Source: Brienomyrus brachyistius (Eukaryota; Chordata; Actinopteri; Osteoglossiformes; Mormyridae). Taken from it: DNA of 64,000 nt. Numbering within the stretch: the first letter of the stretch is position 1; the number at the start of each line of letters is the position of its first letter. A program made the position numbers and the translations under genes. Shown here piece after piece: positions 33,796-47,248 of this stretch. A model generated the notes under the pieces. That model did no database searches. It was not told the DNA's origin and saw only the letters and a list, made by a program, of their open reading frames with translations. The stretch spans positions 5,439,829-5,503,828 of the forward strand of contig NC_064537.1 of the NCBI RefSeq assembly GCF_023856365.1, written 5' to 3'.

Positions 33796-34117
33796 GTTAC
33801 CCACACGTCACGCGCTAATCAGGTGACCGCTTCTATTCGATAATGGATATTTATCATAGCCGTTTATGTCTTATAGATTATGCATTCAACCAACATAGCA
33901 GACAGGAGAAGATTTTTTTTTAAAAAAACGACTACTCGGTCAATTAATGACTTTACTCGTATTTATTCGAATCACAACTGTAAATATATAAATTACGGTA
34001 GACACTGCGTATATCGGTCTTTTTCGCTATGGCCGCAGTGCATTGTGGGTCGAATCGCCTTTTTGGGTGGATACAGTTCAAGTCCGAGCGATAGCCTGCG
34101 GCATTGTCTTTCGTGAG

Positions 34118-34362
34118 ATGGGATACCCGTGCTGTGTGAGAGGCTGCCATACTAAGGCACATGGTAGAAATGGTAAAAAGGTGGAGCACAACGTGAGATT
34201 TTTTCGGTTTCCCACTTGGAAAAGAGGATATGGACAGCAGGTAGAGGAGGTAACGAAGAGGCGTCGGGTGGCCTGGGTCGCAGCGGTGAGACGGAATGAG
34301 ATCACTTTCAACACGGTATCTCCCTTAGTGCGCGTTTGCTCTCGGCATTTTCATGGATGCAA
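34118..34362 (+). CDS. THAP-domain first exon (second-block copy)
   Basis: Same protein as 6028-6272, donor retained. The upstream YY1-like CCATTTT reads CCTTTTT here (about 34058), so the putative promoter may be weaker. Confidence 0.72.
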
Positions 34363-35825
34363 GTAAGATGTTTTTTGTTTAAGTAGTATTACTGAATATG
34401 CATTTTTTGTCTTCTTAAGTTGGTATTTTCACGTTGTTTAACCTACGCTAGCCTCACTACGGAGGGTAACAGAAATGGGTTAATCTGCTCCTGTTAAACT
34501 TAGCGTTACGTAGTGAATGCTTTTTAAAGACAAAAGTAAACAGCAAAACTGTAATGACACGCTTATCAGTGCATGTATGTGTATATTCTCCTGCATGGAT
34601 AATAAGCCACAATGCTGTATAAGGCTGTCACTGTGTGCTGTGCCCTGACAAACCAATGGCCTAATATAGTTTAAGTTTAGAAACATTTACAAGTACGGTT
34701 TCTATCGTTTCACATGATGTCTGGAAGGATCTGTATAAACGCATTGTATACCGATTCTGTATTCTGCTTGCCACTTCACTTTATTGGTCATATTTAAAAT
34801 AAAATATATGTTCAGGCAGTGACATTTATGTGGTGTTCTTCACTCTTTTCCTATCTGAAACACCTAAATTACGAGTGTGTTTTGGTAATGAAAATTGCTT
34901 ATTACTGATTACATAAAACATTACGTTTTTGTGGAGAATAAAGAACACTGAATATGAAATTTTAAGTTTGCTAACCAAACGTGTTTACAGCCGCGAATGG
35001 GGGCGTGTCAGACAGTGCAGACACGTGACTGACAAGGAATCGCGTCTGTCTGTGAAAAATTGATCTTCATAACCGATCTTTTTCTTCTTTATATGTAAGG
35101 CAGAAACCCATGTAATTGAGATTTATATAGTTATTTAATGAACATAAACCAATCAAATGGACAGCGTTGCCATATACTTAATTTTACTAATAATTTCAAA
35201 GTACAGTATAGGCTAGCTATTTCGAACAATTTTCAACTTACAGTGCTGTATAAATTAAATTACTGAACTGTGTTATTCGGATACGCTATAATACAATACA
35301 GTATCGCTGTAGATAAATATTCAATTCAATTTTATTAACAGCGCATTTTCACAACACAACATTGTTAATCAGCCGGCAACCCCCCCCCCCATGGTCAAAT
35401 TTCACCTCATTGTAAGACCGTGGCCGATTTTTGTCGTCACGGTTGTTTGGCCGGAACAGATTATTAACGTCGGTACAGGAGACCTTGTTATTGGATCCAT
35501 TCCGACTGAAAAGAAAGTCATTGTGAGGATGGAAATTTTATGTTAAACTTCCCGTAGGCACGCCATCGCTGTCACAACTAGGCATTTCATTGGCTGCAGT
35601 AGCTAGGTATCTCATTGGCTGTCCCGCTGAATTATATTTCCATGGAGACGATTGTACGTTCCAAGACTACGTAAGCAATAGCCTTGTATAAATTCTGAGG
35701 CGCAGTTCCCGAGTGTCAGTACGATATCTTTTAGCACTGTGTCTAGTTCTGTTACCTACACTTCTCTGAATAAGATAATAAAGATTAGTGATCTTATTAT
35801 TTTTAATAATCTTTCAAACACTAAA

Positions 35826-36373
35826 ATGTGCACTAAAATGAATGCAGTCTGGCACGTGGAGGTACACTTTGAAGAGCAGGGTAAAGCAGATAGTGTCTGC
35901 TTCAGAATACATAGAAGCAAGACAAGGTGCTTTGTTGTTCTGCCGATGGCTGATAAACTGAGTGAGTCTGGCCAGGCTCTGCTCAAAAATATTTCCTTAA
36001 AGTTCCTCCACCTGGACCGCAACTTACCGCATGGTGAGGAACCATGCACACTTGCGGTCCAGGATACGTGCTGCAGCCCAGCCACAGCAGCTGCGACAGG
36101 TACTGCATCACCTGCGGATCGCACACCTTTCAACAGAGTGATTAGCATATGCCCATGGCCCAAGCTCAAGAAGAAGGTAATGGAAAGTGGTAAAAAGGCC
36201 TGTATACTCACCCCGCATTATTGTTTTCAGGTGGTGCAGACGGTGAAGGAGACCCCGAGGCCCCAGATATCATTTTGGGCAGCAGACATGGGAGGATCGT
36301 TTCTTTCTTCAGATCCTTCTGGAAGATCCCAAAGATGCTGCTCAAGGTACTAGGCTTGGTTTTGAGGAGTTAA
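35826..36373 (+). CDS. Unrecognised two-exon gene (second-block copy)
   Basis: Exon 1 35826-36033, exon 2 36231-36373. Coding sequence as in 7743-8290, with silent or intronic changes only as far as I can see (a P-to-L change falls in the presumed intron). Promoter motifs kept at about 35585-35720. Confidence 0.5.
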
Positions 36374-36495
36374 AATGGTGCCGGATGTATTAGGAGTTTA
36401 TTATGCTTCAGGTAACACTAGTCTGATGGTTGGTGTTGGCTCTGTTCACTACAGAATATCAAGAAACGACGGGCTCCATGTCCAACCTAGGACTG

Positions 36496-36937
36496 TCTCC
36501 TACCACCAGACCAAGGGCAGCCAAAGTCCTCCTCCGCAGCCTCTTTGCAGCCTAATTTTTGGGCTGCTCTTATGGGATGAAGATATCCCCGTAACCCTGC
36601 GAAGGAGTAAGAACTGTGGCTGGTTACATCCATCCATCCATTTTCTCCTACCACCAGACCAAGGGCAGCCAAAGTCCTCCTCCGCAGCCTCTTTGCAGCC
36701 TAATTTTTGGGCTGCACTTATGGGATGAAGATATCCCCGTAACCCTGCGAAGGAGTAAGAACTGTGGCTAGTTACATCCATCCATCCATTTTCTCCTACC
36801 ACCAGACCAAGGGCAGCCAAAGTCCTCCTCCGCAGCCTCTTTGCAGCCTAATTTTTGGGCTGCACTTATGGGATGTAAATATCCCCGTAACCCTGTGAAG
36901 GAGCAACAACTGTGGTTACCCTGTGGTCAGTTACATC
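36496..36937 (+). repeat. 148-bp tandem repeat, three units (second block)
   Basis: Same array as 8413-9000 with one internal unit less. Units start at 36496, 36644 and 36792. The difference is the largest indel between the two blocks. Confidence 0.92.
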
Positions 36938-37170
36938 TATCCATCCATCCATCCATCCATCCATCTTCCAAACCGCTTATCCTACTGGGTCGTGGTAGCC
37001 TCAGCATGTTTTTGGACTGTGGGGGGAATCCGGAGTACCCGGAGGAAGCCCCACGACGACATGGGGAGAACATGCAAACTCCGCACACATGTGACCCAGG
37101 CGGAGACTCGAACCCAGGTCCCAGAGGTGTGAGGCAACAGTGCTAACCACTGCAACCACCATGCCGCCCC
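36936..37170 (-). mobile_element. tRNA-type SINE (second-block copy)
   Basis: Copy of 9001-9235 carried with the block. Same internal deletion and flanking duplication. Confidence 0.8.
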
Positions 37171-37974
37171 GTGGTCAGTTGCAGTATATTGTAAATAAAA
37201 TGTGCTTTCAGTAAAATCTTGCACCCTACTGTATTGTTGTCTGGTTGTATTTATGTACATCGCACAACTGTAACTTTTGTCGCTGTTCTGTTGGCATCAG
37301 GACAGATAAAATATTGATTCTTTAGCAGGATTTATCCTTTGCTTATATTAATGGTTTTATCCATGGCTGCTTCATTTATTCTCAATGAATGCACTTCAAA
37401 GATCTGTGTTCTTTAAGGGTATCACAGCAGTTTCTTAAACTTTATCCAGTTCACACTCTTCTTTTCTCTCAAGTGTTTGTGGAAACCTTTAAAAAAGGGG
37501 AACTCGGTACCTTAAAAACTCAGACACGAGTTCACATTAAGGAGGCAGAACAGGAAGGTGCTCAGCAGTGGTGTAATGCTGTCTTGGTAGGTGGGTATAC
37601 TGTTATACCGTATAACTGCATATATGCACTTCTCGTCTGACACATGCACATTTTCGAAAATTTTTAAGTGGGTCTACGATAAATCCATTCTTTCTAGGGG
37701 TGGGTTAGGGTTAACCCTAACGCTAACCCTCCGTTATGCCTCTGGTTTTCAAACACCCTGCCCCGCACATTCCTGCTCTACAGTACTTCTCTAGCTTTTT
37801 CTAGGCAGGCTGAGAGTTGTGATAATTGTCCTGGTCCTACTTTTTAAAAATAGGATAATCTGCCCCAAAGGTCCTCATCTGCATTCTGAACCATTGGACA
37901 TTTTGCTAAAATATCCTTGGAAGGTACCTAATATTCTGCAATGGGTTGGCGCCCCATCCTGGGCTGTTCCCTGC

Positions 37975-38815
37975 GTTTTGCCCACAACCTCCAGAATACA
38001 AAGCTGCAGGGATTCTAGGAACTCTAGCAGCATGGATTGAAAACTGTGTATCTGACAGGAAGCAGTGAGTAGTTATTAGTAGCACAATGTCACAGTGGGC
38101 CTGCGTTCATAGCGGGGTACCGCAGCAGGGTTCAATTTTAGGACCACTATTGTGCCTGATTCAAATTAACGATATTGACACCAATACGTACAGTAAACTG
38201 GTTAAATTTGCAGACGATACCAAGGTGGGTGGTGTAGCAGATACTGATCTAGCAGCAGCAAAGCTACAACGGGATCTGGATTTAATTAGCGACTGGGCTG
38301 ATACCTGGCAGATGAAATTTAACGTAGATAAATGTAAGGTAATCCATGCAGGGAGCAGAAATATAAAGTACAGATATTTTATGGGTTCCACTGAAATAAA
38401 GGTAGCTGATTATGAGAAAGACATCGGTGTGTATGTTGATGCTTCCATGTCCCACTCTCTTCAGTGTATGAGGATGTTGGGTTACATCTCTAGGTATGTG
38501 GAGTTTAAGACAAGGGAAGTGATGCTACGATTGTATAATTCCTTGGTAAGACCCCACCTAGAATATTCTATGCAGGTTTGGTCACCATACCTTAAGAAGG
38601 GCATTGCTTCCGTGGAAAAGGTAAGGCTACAAGAATGATTCCTGGTCTTAGAGGAATGTCTTATGAGTAGAGGTTAGCTGAGCTGAATCTGTTTAGCCTC
38701 GAGCAAAGGAGACTAAAGGGCGATGTGATCCAGTTATATAAGATTCTAACGGGTCTGGATGCGGTTCAGCCAAATGGTTATTTCAATATTAGTTTAAATA
38801 CTAGAACTCGTGGCC
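37975..38815 (+). pseudogene. CR1/L2-like LINE reverse transcriptase fragment (second block)
   Basis: Same as 10040-10880; best frame 38087-38638. No difference in the reading frame is apparent. Confidence 0.85.
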
Positions 38816-41800
38816 ATAAGTGGAAATTAGGGGGAGAATATCCATCCATCCATCCATTTTCCAAACCGCTTATCCTACTGGGTCACGGGGGGTCTGGAGC
38901 CTATCCCGGAAACAATGGGCACGAGGCAGGGAACAACCCAGGATGGGGGGCCAGCCCATCGCAGGGCACACTCACACAACATTCACTCTCATATGCATTC
39001 CCACACTAGCTCCGCCTCTTTACCAGCCAGAAACCTTCCATGTTCCCAACGCCAATGTCCATCGCCAAGGTCTGATCCATCCGGGTCCTTCCCATTCATA
39101 CCTGCTGCACAAATGACACTGCTCCTGACCCCCACCTTCCATCCTGTAGATTGTGAGCCCACAAGACGGCTTCATGTACCTTCAAAGGAAAAAAAAGCTG
39201 GCTACAGGTTCGCTGAAGATGCGTAACATCAAGGGATAGTCACATGTTCAATGCGTTTCTGTATCTGCCCTATGATTTGTTAAATAATAACCACAATCCA
39301 TCTTGTTTATGGGAGTTCTTACACACCCTCAAATCAATATGGAAATAGCTTTATATTACCTCCTTATTGGAAAATTGTATCTGTCTTTTATTGGCTATTT
39401 TAACTATAAAACTCATAGAAATGTGGTTTGAGACAACTTCAAGTTAAATTGTTTCGTATTACCCACAATAACTGTAATTTAATTATGGATGAAGAAATTA
39501 ATAATGAATAACAGAGAAAGTATTGTTGCGCAATAATGTATATTTTTGATTAACTGAGGCACTTTCATGGCTGGATTAATGCGTTATATAAGACTCTGTA
39601 GCTTAACAAAAAACAGGAAGCCACAGTTCAAGGTTGGGTGCCTCCCCAAGGGGAAATATTACTTTCACTTACAGCAGTTTTCACTCAACATTTTTGGGAA
39701 TTGCCCTTAGCCATTAAGCTCATTTAATAACAATCTGCACAGATTATAGTCCTGGATCCTCCATTTGCCCAGCTGGAGTTTTCTCTGCAGGTTATTCAGG
39801 TTAGATAAGAGCACATCACTGATTATGCGGTTAATGCCAGATTAAAGCAATTATCTCCCTGGTCATTTGATCAAATGAAACAATTAGCTCGGCATCTATG
39901 GGGGTTGGATCTTAGCTCTATGCACTATGTAGTACTAGTTCAGGAAAAGGAATGTTTTTTTTTTTTAACAGTAAGGGGCTACAGTTCTCGACTGGTCAAC
40001 AGGAACACGTTAGTTACTAAAGACAAGATGATATCAAAGAAGAGCAAAGTTGGGGTCTATTTGACCCTTGTGCTTCATCTCTTTCACTCTGTTCTTCACT
40101 CCTCTCTCTTGACACCTTATTGTTTTTCTCTTATAATCACTTAGTTTTAAAACTTTTTTCATTCTACTGTTTGGAAAAATAAACTGGCTTTCACAGATTA
40201 GTCACTCTGAACACCGAGTGCTTTTATACATTAAATCAAACTGAGGATAACTGCATTATGTCAGGTTATAGTAAAATTGCAGCCTTCATTGGAAGCAGCA
40301 AACAGAAAATGATGACGATGGTGACGGTTGTGAAATATAAATAAATATATATAAAGTGGCAGACCACGTGAAGTAACAGAGCGGGGTCAGCAAGTGCTGA
40401 GGTGCACAGTGTGTAAAAGTCGCCAACGCTCTGCTGACTCAATAACTGCAGATTTCCAAGCTTCCTCTGGCCTGAACTCCAACACACAAACTGTACTTCG
40501 TGGAACAGGCTTCCATGGCCGAGCAGCTCATGCAAGCCTCACATTACCAAGCACAATGCCAAGCGTCGGATGGAGCGGTGAAAAGTCAAAGTGAACTTTA
40601 TTGTCATTCGGACCATACAATTCCAGAGTGCATAGTAGAACGAAATTGCGCTTCTCCCGGCTACAAATATTGCACAGTGTCTCACAGTTGCCGTATTCTA
40701 CCACGGAGTGCAAGTACCATCCATTTTAGGAACATTTTTAATGACTGAACTCCATAAAACAACTGACAAAAGAATTAAACCCTTTTAGTGCATTTATGTA
40801 CATATTTGTTTTGCTTTTTAAAAGAAAACACTTTCTTAAATGCAAAAATAAATAAAATGATGTCAAATAAAAGTATACATATATCTTAAATTAAGGCATG
40901 AATTAAAATGGCCTTTACTTTCTGTGTTCTTGTACATTTATAGGAGGCATAAAAAAGTTCTGACAGGATTGTATCTCCTGGATGAGATAGGAATGCTGTG
41001 CTCATGTTCGTGTATGTAAGTGAATGTGAGTAAGAGTGTGTGTGTTTAAGTGTGTTAGAGAATGAGTGTGTGTGTGTTTAAGTGTGTTAGAGAATGAGTG
41101 TGTATGTAAGCCTTTAAAGGAGCATGTGGCGGTTCGATAATTCAGTGTCTCAGAGACTCACTGGCCCAAGGCTGTTGGGGGGGGGTGTTATGGTCTAATG
41201 TTTATGTTATAATAATAGAAATATATTATAAACATAATTATGTAATATTATTCATATTAATCAAGCTACAGAGTAATATTACTAAGGCCTTGAAACAGAT
41301 CTAGCTGACAACACCCCATGCTCCCCCTTAGACTCACTCCTGCATGCTTCAGGTATCATTGCGACAAAGTGTGACGGCTGTTGTCAGCCTGCTGCAAGTT
41401 GCCAAATTTAAATATTGTGTCAAACTAAGCTAACAGTTTATCTGCATACAAACAGCTTCTATTTTTAACTTGTATAGCTTTACTGTAGCTTTGCTGCTGT
41501 GGAAGACAAACGGCGGTGGATGGGAGCAGCTGAAAACATCGCTTTTCTTCACCTTTCAGCTTGTTGAACAGCAGGTTTGATTACAGACTCTCGCCAGCTC
41601 TTTACCAGTACAGGTTTAGTAGAGATTACAAGCACTGCTGTTGTTTTCCTTCACTGCACCTGAGTTCACCATCTCTGTAACGGAACCGTCTCTTTGCTCT
41701 TAGTATACAGACAGGCTCCAGCTCCATGTTAATTAACTACGACAGCATCATTTTCACTGTTGTTGTATCAGTGTATTTATTGAGGAAAATAAGGACTGCT

Positions 41801-41869
41801 TGGGCTGAATCTCGTTATACTTTTTTATTCACACATATGCCCATAAATACGTTTCTATCGCATGTCTGT

Positions 41870-42162
41870 TTTAGCGGCCAATGTGAGTGAAGCGCTCTCG
41901 CTTACTTTGTATGCTGGCTCTGCTCTATGGACTGCATGTATAGACTGGGTGCTTTCTGTTGAGATGTTGAATCATTAACATTGTGCTATTGTGGTAAGCT
42001 AATTCGGTTTTACAATGGACACACTGTACAGTATGTTCGCTTTTCTTTTGATTGAAATGGTCCCAAACTTTAGACATTTTTCATTTTTTGAAGCATCGAA
42101 GCAAAGAATTCGCATCGAGGATTTTTTGTAATCGAGTTACTCGATGAATCGTTGCAGCCCTA
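41870..42162 (-). mobile_element. hAT element 5' end with broken BED finger (second block)
   Basis: Copy of 13935-14227. One T is missing in the T run near 42080 and the start ATG is lost (CTCATCG to CGCATCG), so the BED frame is closed here. The tip is intact. Confidence 0.72.
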
Positions 42163-42452
42163 ATCCCTTCTACAGTACACTGACTCAGGTGATTAAGAGA
42201 ACAATGTTTGAGAGCAACAGTTTGACTCTGCCTAACGAATGGTGCCATAAATTGGACATATACACACAATATATTCTGGCCTGACCCTCACACCCCAGAA
42301 ACCCACATATCCCTGTGATCACCTGGGTGAAATTTACTTGTAACATAACAAACATTTTAATGTTTAGTTAGCAGTTTTTTAATGAATCATAATTGTATAA
42401 TGATTTAGTTACTTGGTGTTTGGTAAGGAAGGGTCTACTTTACCTCAGCAAT

Positions 42453-42735
42453 ACTAACTCAATCACAAGTTATTCATGCACAGACAACTGATAACACCTT
42501 TATCCATAGGAACTAGTTTCTGAGTAATTAATTAATAATTTGTTAATCATGAATATAAGAATAAATATGTCAGATTGTTATTCATGCTATGCAGATAAAT
42601 AGTACTATTAACTACTTCCATTAGGGGACTATTAGGTAAATAGTCACCCGCACACCTTTCCACTTCGGCTCGCACAGCCGTTTATTCTGGTAAAAAAGGC
42701 ACAGAATTAGTTCCCACAGCCAGACTCCCAGCGAC
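42453..42735. other. Unique sequence after the second block
   Basis: AT-rich, no feature. Contains the junction between the duplicated block and the partial third arm copy. Confidence 0.55.
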
Positions 42736-43112
42736 GAGCTTCCCGCGTGACTCGAGGGCTTCCCGCGGCTAACTGGTCACACAACACATTAACCAGAAAA
42801 TATTTAGGCATGTTTACTTCGTAAGATAGAACAGAATAGGGCAGGAGCGCACATGTGCACATTGATTCAAGAAGGCATTAGGAGAAAACGCGTTTGTGTG
42901 ACAGGTGTACTGAATATAATCTGCATTTCACTAAAATAAATTACTAATAAGCGATCATTAAACTGTTCAGAGTTATTTATATGATTGGTCCAGCACTCTT
43001 AAAAGCTGACAAAGTACTAGAGTGAAGCCTATTCCAAGTCTAGTACGTGTACTTCATTAGATAAGCATAACAATTACAACACGTAGCCCAGATATATTGA
43101 AAGCAGGCATAC

Positions 43113-43638
43113 CTGTTGGAGCCGTTCTATTACAAATTTGTTTATTTTTTCATAATCCTTCTCTGGATGGCGAGAAACACTCTGTGCACTCGCTAAGACC
43201 CCATTGATCTCAATGCTGGTCCCATAAGTCGCAGCGATGTGAAGCAACTCCTTCGCCATGTCGATGAATCCTTGTGCTTCTATAAAAACAAAAGGTCTCA
43301 AATCTTGCACCCACATGCGAGCCATCGTGTTCCTGAGCCTGATCTTCATAATTTCTGGAACTTCTCACTTCACAAAACCAGTTATTTTGGCTGCACTCGT
43401 TTACCAAGCGATCTGCTGCTACAAGTGTGTTTCTGCACGCCAATCGTCCCCGAGTCAGGTGCATATTTGACTATGACTTTGCACGTATTACAAGCAGCGT
43501 AGGGAGTTGGTACTCCATCGCGCTCTACTCTTACAAACTATTTTTTAAAGTTGCGGGCTTGCCCAACAGATCCGTAAAAGTCATGCAGGGATCATATACT
43601 CCAACTTAGCGTTGCGACGCCGTTTTCTCTGACTCTAT
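43113..43638 (-). pseudogene. hAT transposase fragment (third copy)
   Basis: Matches 5180-5705 throughout, although its neighbouring THAP region is closer to the right arm. Same lesions, empty insertion site. Confidence 0.75.
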
Positions 43639-43967
43639 GTTACCCACACGTCACGCGCTAATCAGGTGACCGCTTCTATTCGATAATGGATATTTATCAT
43701 AGCCGTTTATGTCTTATAGATTATGCATTCAACCAACATAGCAGACAGGAGAAGATTTTTTTTTAAAAAAAAAAAAAACGACTACTCGGTCAATTAATGA
43801 CTTTACTCGTATTTATTCGAATCACAACTGTAAATATATAAATTACGGTAGACACTGCGTATATCGGTCTTTTTCGCTATGGCCGCAGTGCATTGTGGGT
43901 CGAATCGCCTTTTTGGGTGGATACAGTTCAAGTCTGAGCGATAGCCTGCGGCATTGTCTTTCGTGAG

Positions 43968-44214
43968 ATGGGACACCCGTGCTGTGTGAGAGGCTGCCAT
44001 ACTAAGGCACATGGTAGAAATGGTAAAAAGGTGGAGCACAACGTGAGATTTCTTCGGTTTCCCACTTGGAAAAGAGGATATGGACAGCAGGTAGAGGAGG
44101 TAACGAAGAGGCGTCGGATGGCCTGGGTCGCAGCGGTGAGACGGAATGAGATCACTTTCAACACGGTATCTCCCTTAGTGCGCGTTTGCTCTCGGCATTT
44201 TCATGGATGCAAGT
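43968..44214 (+). CDS. THAP-domain first exon (third copy)
   Basis: Begins MGHPCCVRGC. Retains the FLRFPTW and RVCSRHF landmarks. The donor is changed to CAA|GTACGA, and the frame runs on into the former intron to 44291. Several base differences are shared with the right arm rather than with the left arm downstream of here. Confidence 0.68.
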
Positions 44215-44800
44215 ACGATGTTTTTTGTTTAAGTAGTATTATTGAATATGCATTTTTTGTCTTCTTAAGTTGGTATTTTCACGTTGTTTAACCTACGCTA
44301 GCCTCACTACGGAGGGTAACAGAAATGGGTTAATCTGCTCCTGTTAAACTTAGCGTTACGTAGTGAATGTTTTTTAAAGACAAAAGTAAACAGCAAAACT
44401 GTAATGACACGTTTATCAGTGCATGTATGTGTATATTCTCCTGCATGGATAATAAGCCACAATGCTGTATAAGGCTGTCACTGTGTGCTGTGCCCTGACA
44501 AACCAATGGCCAAATATAGTTTAAGTTTAGAAACATTTGTAAGTACGGTTTCTAACGTTTCACATGATGTCTGGAAGGATCTGTATAAACGCATTGTACA
44601 CCGATTCTGTATTCTGCTTATCACTTCACTTTATTGGTCATATTTAAAATAAATGTCAGTGACATTTTTGTGGTGTTCTTGACTCTTTTCCTTTCTTAAA
44701 GACCTAAATTACTAGTGTGTTTTGGTAATGAAAATTGCTTATTACCGATTACATAAAACATTACGTTTTTGTTGAGAATAAAGAACACTGAATATGAAAT

Positions 44801-47248
44801 GGGCATTTCCATGTGACTCGCCTTACGTTTTTTGGTCTGTTTTCAAGTTATTGTTTTATGTACCTCCCACACATATACATTTTTATACACCATTTCTTGC
44901 ATGCATGTGCCAATTGGCAATGGGTGTGAAATGACACAAACAAAAAGTAAGACAAGTCTCTAATTAGTCTTTTAATTACTTCTAATTACAGTGTGGCTCT
45001 CGTTACACGAAAAGGAAAGGGCAAAAAACTAAGCCAACATTTAAAAAAAGTCCCCTTCAATGGTAAATGACTGGAACAAAGGAATTCTTGTAATGCATTA
45101 GAAACACATTAGGCTCTTATATTAAGATGGAATAGAAAATACTTCTCTCTAAATATTCTTGGGGACTTGCATAATTGGTGTGACTCGTGTTACCGTGACT
45201 CACGTTACATTTTTCCTATAACTGGAAAAGTTCACTTGAGTCACCAGATGAAAAGCATTTTTTATTTTACACTAATCTCTGACCTAGCAAATTTCCAGGG
45301 GACTCTGTATTTGATCAAAATAAACATTAACCCTTTGTTTCCTGAATCTAGTGTACATGATTTACCCACTAAATAGATCAAGTCATACATGTACTGCTGA
45401 TTTCTAAATATAATACTTGTATAAACATTTATGCAATGCTGAAGTCTACTCTTTTTCGTCAAACATCTTGCAAGAGACGACTACGAATTAAAATCAGGAA
45501 AACCAAAGTGACCGTGGTTGTTAACAGTAAAAGGGGCTTCAGTCTTCTCACCAGTTTGTCATGGGTGTAAAATATCTCGTCTGGTTTCACAGGCCATTTC
45601 CAAAATTTGCCAGCTTGTGTCATTACAGAAACTTGGTATTCACCATTTTCAATACATTTTACCTCCCCTGGGTAAACCTTCCCTTCATATTCCACACCAA
45701 ACCAGTCGCCCACCGAGACACTAGAACATATACATGTATTGTCAGAACTGGCTTCTCTGACGTTTGTGTCAGCCTTCTCTCCAGAGTCGGTGTTTAATCC
45801 TCTCTCACTTAGTATTGAATCTGATTCAGCACAATACTGCATCTGAAGAGAGGGTGTAATAGGTGGCTTTCCCATTAACCAACTTCATGCAGTGAACATT
45901 TGCAATGCCAGGAACTGGGGGAGCATTTGTAAATACCTCTTCTATCCCCAGTTCACTATTGATCCCATCAGTGTCGGATGTCTTCATTTCAATGACTTGC
46001 ACATTGCTTGCCCTGGCTGCCTCAGTGAAGGTAGAAGCATTTGTGACAATAGCTTTTCTGTTTCTCACTGCATTCCATACCACCCGTTTCACTGGCCCAC
46101 CAATGCCATCGACAGGGCCCCTTCCCCTGTGATGTAGCAAAGAAATTCCATGTAATTTCAATTCCATGCTTTACCTGTAGTGGTGCCAAAACAGCAAGAA
46201 TAAACCTATTAAACTGTGATGCTGGGCCATCAAACCAAATTGACACTTTTTTCACGTGTTTTTGGAATTTCATCCAGAATGCGGTCCATGTATGCTACAA
46301 CTGTATCTTTGGAATGTGTCAGGTTATCTGAGGACAAAATGAAGGGATGGAGAATACCTTCATACCACAATGCGGCAGTGAATAGACTAAGCTGTGCCTG
46401 CTGCCAGTGGGCACTCTGAATCCCATCCTGAGAAACACAGGTATAATTCTCTGAAAAGTCTACCTGCAAGAGTCCCTTGTCAGATTCAGTGTTCAGCAAC
46501 TGCTGCATCCCTTTCTCTCTTGTATGATTCGGCCTGCTTCCTTTTGATGTAACAGTGCTGCATAAATTTGGGTATCATGCTGCATATGTGGTCTACAGGT
46601 CTATTCCCTCTGTAGTTTATCTTAGAAACTACTATAAAGCTATTATGATTGAAACAATTAAAGGAATCAGTATGAAGTGCAGTTGAAACATTGTGACTCG
46701 TGTTACCTGATCCCATTTTTCGTGACTCGCATTACATGTGACTCGCGTTACAGATATTCAATGCCCAATAACTTATCTAAGAGGGCACCAGGCCTGCTGC
46801 TGGTTTTCCCATCATCAGTAAGGGCTAGGGATGCAGATATATCACTCAGTTTGCTACTAGCATAGGCTTCTTTTTTGTGAGAAAAGTTGTACTTTTTTGT
46901 GACTCGCGTTACAGAACCTTTTATACTCGGTGAAGAAGACTGCCAAAGAGAAAGTACATGTTAGAACAAACTTTTATCTCTGAAAATATTAAGAACAAGA
47001 CCCACTTAAAACGTCATTACAGTGAAAGTTTGAGATTTCTTCAAAAATAAGGCTGCAGAGAATAGCATAAAATCCTATCTAAAGTGATGAAAAAATTAAT
47101 GAAAACAGTTGCAATATTCAAGCAATGAAATTTTCATGAACAAAAGCTTTTGTTTCCTGAAAAAATACCTTAGTTTCTATCAAAAATACTGAAAATGCAA
47201 GTGCAACACAAATTTTGCCTAATTTTCCTAATCAGCATGGAAATGCCC
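44801..47248 (-). mobile_element. 2448-bp DNA transposon with TIRs and 4-bp TSD
   Basis: Tips GGGCATTTCCATG (44801-44813) and its inverse CATGGAAATGCCC (47236-47248). The 4-bp AAAT is duplicated at 44797-44800 and 47249-47252, and the empty site is visible at about 6866-6876 (GAATATGAAATTTTAAG). Inside each half are repeats of GTGACTCGCGTTAC and close variants: near 44813, 45179, 45195, 46693, 46724, 46738 and 46899. It encodes a decayed transposase on the minus strand. The superfamily is not clear to me; a 4-bp duplication occurs in Sola, Chapaev and Academ types, among others. Confidence 0.88.
45459..46716 (-). pseudogene. Transposase of the 2.4 kb element, frameshifted
   Basis: Five overlapping open pieces in changing frames read leftward. 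In order: HNSFIVVSKINYRGNRPVDH (46716 on), LLQVDFSENYTC and QSAHWQQAQLSLFTAALW (46508-46230), IWFDGPASQFN and WNFFATSQGKGP (46273-46022), VDGIGGPVKRVVWNAVRNRK (46167-45826), and a C-terminal SVGDWFGVEYEGKVYPGEV module (45875-45459). The acidic motifs in VDFSENY and FDGPASQF are plausible members of a DDE-type active site (inference). I recognise this protein type as common in invertebrate and fish genomes but do not know an official name. At least four frame changes: inactive. Confidence 0.75.

Larger units (their letters stand above)
31253..37486 (+). repeat. Copy of the left arm in the second block
   Basis: Same content as 3163-9551: cysteine-rich gene 32167-32780, hAT fragment 33270-33795, THAP exon 34118-34362, two-exon gene 35826-36373, three 148-bp units, and SINE. 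No full right arm follows in this block. After 42452 comes only a partial direct copy. Confidence 0.92.
28074..42452. repeat. Large tandem duplication, copy 2
   Basis: Second copy of 1-14517 in the same orientation. It holds the same IGHV pseudogene, arm genes, LINE fragment and hAT fragment. Differences seen directly: longer AT run at 29080-29135, three instead of four 148-bp units at 36496-36937, a YY1-like CCATTTT changed to CCTTTTT upstream of the THAP exon, and loss of the hAT BED reading frame by a 1-base deletion near 42080. Confidence 0.95.
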
